From Eubacteriales bacterium mix99 (GTDB lineage Bacteria; Bacillota; Clostridia; Caldicoprobacterales; DTU083), in NCBI GenBank assembly GCA_038396605.1, contig CP121690.1:1210500-1274499 (forward strand): 64,000 nt of DNA, given 5' to 3'. The first letter of the stretch is position 1. Every line of letters begins with the position of its first letter. Below, piece by piece: positions 59,784-64,000 of the stretch. The position numbers and the translations under genes are program-made. The notes below the pieces were generated by a model. The model ran no database searches, was not told the origin of the DNA, and was given only the letters and a program-made list of their open reading frames with translations.

Positions 59784-60836
59784 ATGAAAAAGCGGATTTT
59801 CATTGTGTTGTGTATAAGTATCCTGGCAGCCCTGCTGCTGGTATCCTGCTCCGGAGATCCGGGACTGCATCCGGACAGGACTCCGAAGCCTGCTCCGATT
59901 GCCGGATCCGATGACCAGGGAAGCAACGGGGGAGAGGACGATGTGGACATTGAAGTCCAGCCGGGATCCGGAGATCCGTCTCCCATTACCGGTTTGGATA
60001 TGAACGCGGATTACAAACCGGTGGCTGTCATGGTGGAGAATATTGCTGCGGCACGGCCGCAATCCGGCGTGATTGATGCGGATCTGGTATATGAGGCCAA
60101 CGCGGAAGGCGGAATTACCCGTCTGCTTGCCGTATTCCAGTCCAAAATGCCGGAAGTGGCGGGACCGGTTCGCAGTGTCCGTCACTATTATATGTATTTG
60201 GCAGAGCAGTGGGATGCCTATCTGGTGCATTACGGCCAGTCGTTTATCGCAAAGGACATGTTTGACAGGATTGATGTCCAACGGCTGAACGGCTTGTATG
60301 ATGAAAGGCTCTTTACCCGGGATTCTTCCCGCAAGGCGCCGCATAACGTATACATAAATGTTGGAGACTGCAGGAAGAAGATTGATTTCCCCCAGAAATG
60401 CAAAGGATTTCAGTTTTCCTCCGAAGACGTCTCCCAGGGGGAACCGTATCAGGAAATTACGATCCCTTATCATGGCAGTGATAATGTGGTAAGCTATCAA
60501 TATGATGAATCGGAAAAGCGGAATCTGCGGTTTGTCAACGGAGAGAAGAATACGGATCGGGAGACCGGAAAACAGTTGTCCGCTAAAAACATCATTGTAC
60601 AATATGCTAAACATTCCATACTGGAGCCTGGAGCCGGCTATCGGGACATCAGGCTGACCGGCACCGGAAAGGCGAAATACTTTATCGGCGGCCATTGTTT
60701 TGACGGGACCTGGGAGCGTAAGGGAGAGGACAGTTCCACCGTCTATTATGACGAAAGCGGGAAAGAAGTCCGGCTGCAGCCCGGCAACACCTGGATACAG
60801 CTTGTTCAGACAGATATGCAGGTAACGGTGAAATAG
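59784..60836 (+). CDS. DUF3048 (YerB-like) lipoprotein
   Basis: The 350-residue secreted lipoprotein has a signal peptide ending in the lipobox LLVSC, then a polar linker and two DUF3048 parts. Visible motifs are PVAVMVENIAAARPQSGVID, DLVYEANAEGGITRLLAVFQ, GPVRSVRHYY and, at the C-terminal, QPGNTWIQLVQTD. The family is widespread in Firmicutes and its function is not known to me. GGGGAG precedes the ATG. It sits inside the polysaccharide locus, so it may act on the wall glycan. Confidence 0.9.
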   Translation: MKKRIFIVLCISILAALLLVSCSGDPGLHPDRTPKPAPIAGSDDQGSNGGEDDVDIEVQPGSGDPSPITGLDMNADYKPVAVMVENIAAARPQSGVIDADLVYEANAEGGITRLLAVFQSKMPEVAGPVRSVRHYYMYLAEQWDAYLVHYGQSFIAKDMFDRIDVQRLNGLYDERLFTRDSSRKAPHNVYINVGDCRKKIDFPQKCKGFQFSSEDVSQGEPYQEITIPYHGSDNVVSYQYDESEKRNLRFVNGEKNTDRETGKQLSAKNIIVQYAKHSILEPGAGYRDIRLTGTGKAKYFIGGHCFDGTWERKGEDSSTVYYDESGKEVRLQPGNTWIQLVQTDMQVTVK

Positions 60837-62848
<2,012 letters not shown>

Positions 62849-62868
62849 CAACTTTGAGGTGATATTAC

Positions 62869-63939
62869 ATGAAAACAATCGGACTGATCCTGGCGGGAGG
62901 CTGTGGGACGCGGTTCTGGCCGCTGTCCCGGGCGAAGAGACCCAAACAGGTGCTGAAGCTGGACGGAGATAAGGAAATGATCAATTTTACCATTGACCGG
63001 TGTTCCCCGTTGATTCCAAAGGAGGATATCTATCTGGTTACAAACCGGGACCAGGCGGAGCTGCTGCAGGAAGTTACCGGCAGCCGGATGGAACCCGGCC
63101 GGATCTTTGTTGAGCCGTCCGCCCGAAATACCGCTCCCTGCATTCTTTATTCGGCGCTGAGGCTGCGGAAAAAGTATGGAGATGCAGTGCTCTGCGTCCT
63201 GTCATCCGATCAGAGTGTGAAGAAGGAAGAAGAATTTCGCAGGGTCCTGTCGGAAGCTTCCGATTATGCACAAAGCCATGATGACATTGTAACCGTCGGG
63301 ATTACCCCGACCTTTCCCAGTACCGGTTATGGCTATATCAAAACCGGCTCCATGGTGTCCGGATCCGATACAGTTCATCATGTGGACCGGTTTGTGGAGA
63401 AGCCGGATCGGGAAACCGCTTCAGAATATCTTCATTCCGGCGGATATCTGTGGAACAGCGGAATGTTTATATCCCGGATCAGCACCATTCTGGACCGCTT
63501 CCGGCAGCATCTGCCGGAAATGTCTCAGGCGCTCTCGCCGCTGAAGCATCTATCCGATGAGGAAGCCGGCTCTTTTCTCCGGGAGGTGTATCCCACACTG
63601 GAGAAGATATCCATTGATTATGGCATCATGGAAAAGGAAAACCATATTGCTGTGATTCCGGGGGATTTTGGATGGAGTGATATCGGCGCCTGGAACACGC
63701 TGGGGGATGTGATCCCTCCGGATTCCAGCGGGAATGTCATAAAGGGAGATCATGTCGGCCTGGATACGAGGGATTGTGTGGTTTTTTCAGGAGATAAAGT
63801 GGTGGCAACCATCGGCCTGTCCAATGTGGTGATTGTCAATACTCCGGACAGTGTGCTGGTCTGCAGTAAGGACGAGGTGCAGGAGATCCGGCAGCTGACC
63901 GATGAATTGAAAAGGATGGGGCGGGAAGATTTGTTGTGA
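62869..63939 (+). CDS. manC: Mannose-1-phosphate guanylyltransferase
   Basis: The 356-residue GDP-mannose pyrophosphorylase has GLILAGGCGTRFWPLSRAKR, FVEPSARNTAPCI, GYGYIKTG, FVEKPDRETA, YLWNSGMF and GDFGWSDIGAWNTL. It has only the transferase part and lacks the isomerase domain of two-domain ManC/AlgA (about 480 residues). It feeds gmd and rmd and also any mannosyltransferase of the locus. Last gene before a strong terminator. Confidence 0.95.
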   Translation: MKTIGLILAGGCGTRFWPLSRAKRPKQVLKLDGDKEMINFTIDRCSPLIPKEDIYLVTNRDQAELLQEVTGSRMEPGRIFVEPSARNTAPCILYSALRLRKKYGDAVLCVLSSDQSVKKEEEFRRVLSEASDYAQSHDDIVTVGITPTFPSTGYGYIKTGSMVSGSDTVHHVDRFVEKPDRETASEYLHSGGYLWNSGMFISRISTILDRFRQHLPEMSQALSPLKHLSDEEAGSFLREVYPTLEKISIDYGIMEKENHIAVIPGDFGWSDIGAWNTLGDVIPPDSSGNVIKGDHVGLDTRDCVVFSGDKVVATIGLSNVVIVNTPDSVLVCSKDEVQEIRQLTDELKRMGREDLL

Positions 63940-63943
63940 GGAT

Positions 63944-63986
63944 AAAAAAGAGCTGCTGCAACTTTTGATTGCAGCGGCTCTTTTTT
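63944..63986 (+). terminator. Terminator of the polysaccharide locus
   Basis: An 18-bp stem (one U.G) with a 7-nt loop, GAGCTGCTGCAA / TTGCAGCGGCTC extended by A6/T6, starts 5 nt after manC. The A- and T-runs on both sides suggest it could work in both directions. Confidence 0.92.
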
Positions 63987-64000
63987 GTCCCTCTTTTTAT

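Overview
The window is chromosomal DNA from a spore-forming, anaerobic-type member of the Clostridia (Bacillota). Pointers to this are Spo0E-like phosphatases, a SpoIID-type protein with an upstream 0A-box match, a 2[4Fe-4S] ferredoxin, an A/V-type ATPase in place of an F-type enzyme, DarA, RicT, and GGAGG ribosome sites with many TTG and GTG starts. The 16S gene is complete; the family cannot be fixed by reading alone.

Layout. 1-1752: the 3' half of a 23S gene, 5S, tRNA-Asn and a strong terminator. 1793-6958: an accessory patch with a RelB/DinJ antitoxin and broken YafQ-like toxin, a 55-codon ORF, an IS1634-like element flanked by two identical 854-bp direct repeats (each carrying a Spo0E-like gene and a coiled-coil gene), and an XRE regulator. 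7056-12507: a complete rrn operon (promoter, 16S, tRNA-Ala, tRNA-Ile, 23S, 5S) whose RNase III processing stems can be read. 12508-14602: a decayed frame and two membrane-anchored cysteine-peptidase-fold proteins on the minus strand.

14792-33117: a GtrB/GtrA-like pair with a 1046-residue double GT-C glycosyltransferase, then the conserved Firmicutes cluster decarboxylase - tmk - darA - holB - ricT, with a nine-gene A/V-ATPase operon between tmk and darA. 33112-34475: a scar where a 5'-truncated LacI regulator and a 5'-truncated thioredoxin-like gene meet head to head. 34592-37502: ferredoxin and a large SpoIID/PT-repeat/SH3 protein.

37693-63986: one long plus-strand surface-polysaccharide locus. 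It has a priming phosphoglycosyltransferase, at least seven GT4 enzymes, a GT2, a GT-C membrane protein, a Wzm/Wzt-type ABC exporter whose ATPase has a C-terminal extension, a coiled-coil methyltransferase directly behind it, dTDP-L-rhamnose genes (rfbD, rfbA, rfbC, rfbB), GDP-D-rhamnose genes (manC, gmd, rmd), an AglD-like membrane protein and a DUF3048 lipoprotein. Together they can make nucleotide sugars, build a glycan on an undecaprenyl carrier, and export it. The neighbouring Wzt-type ATPase and coiled-coil methyltransferase suggest a methyl-capped, length-controlled polymer comparable in logic to E. coli O9a WbdD/Wzt. That is the most interesting hypothesis in the window.
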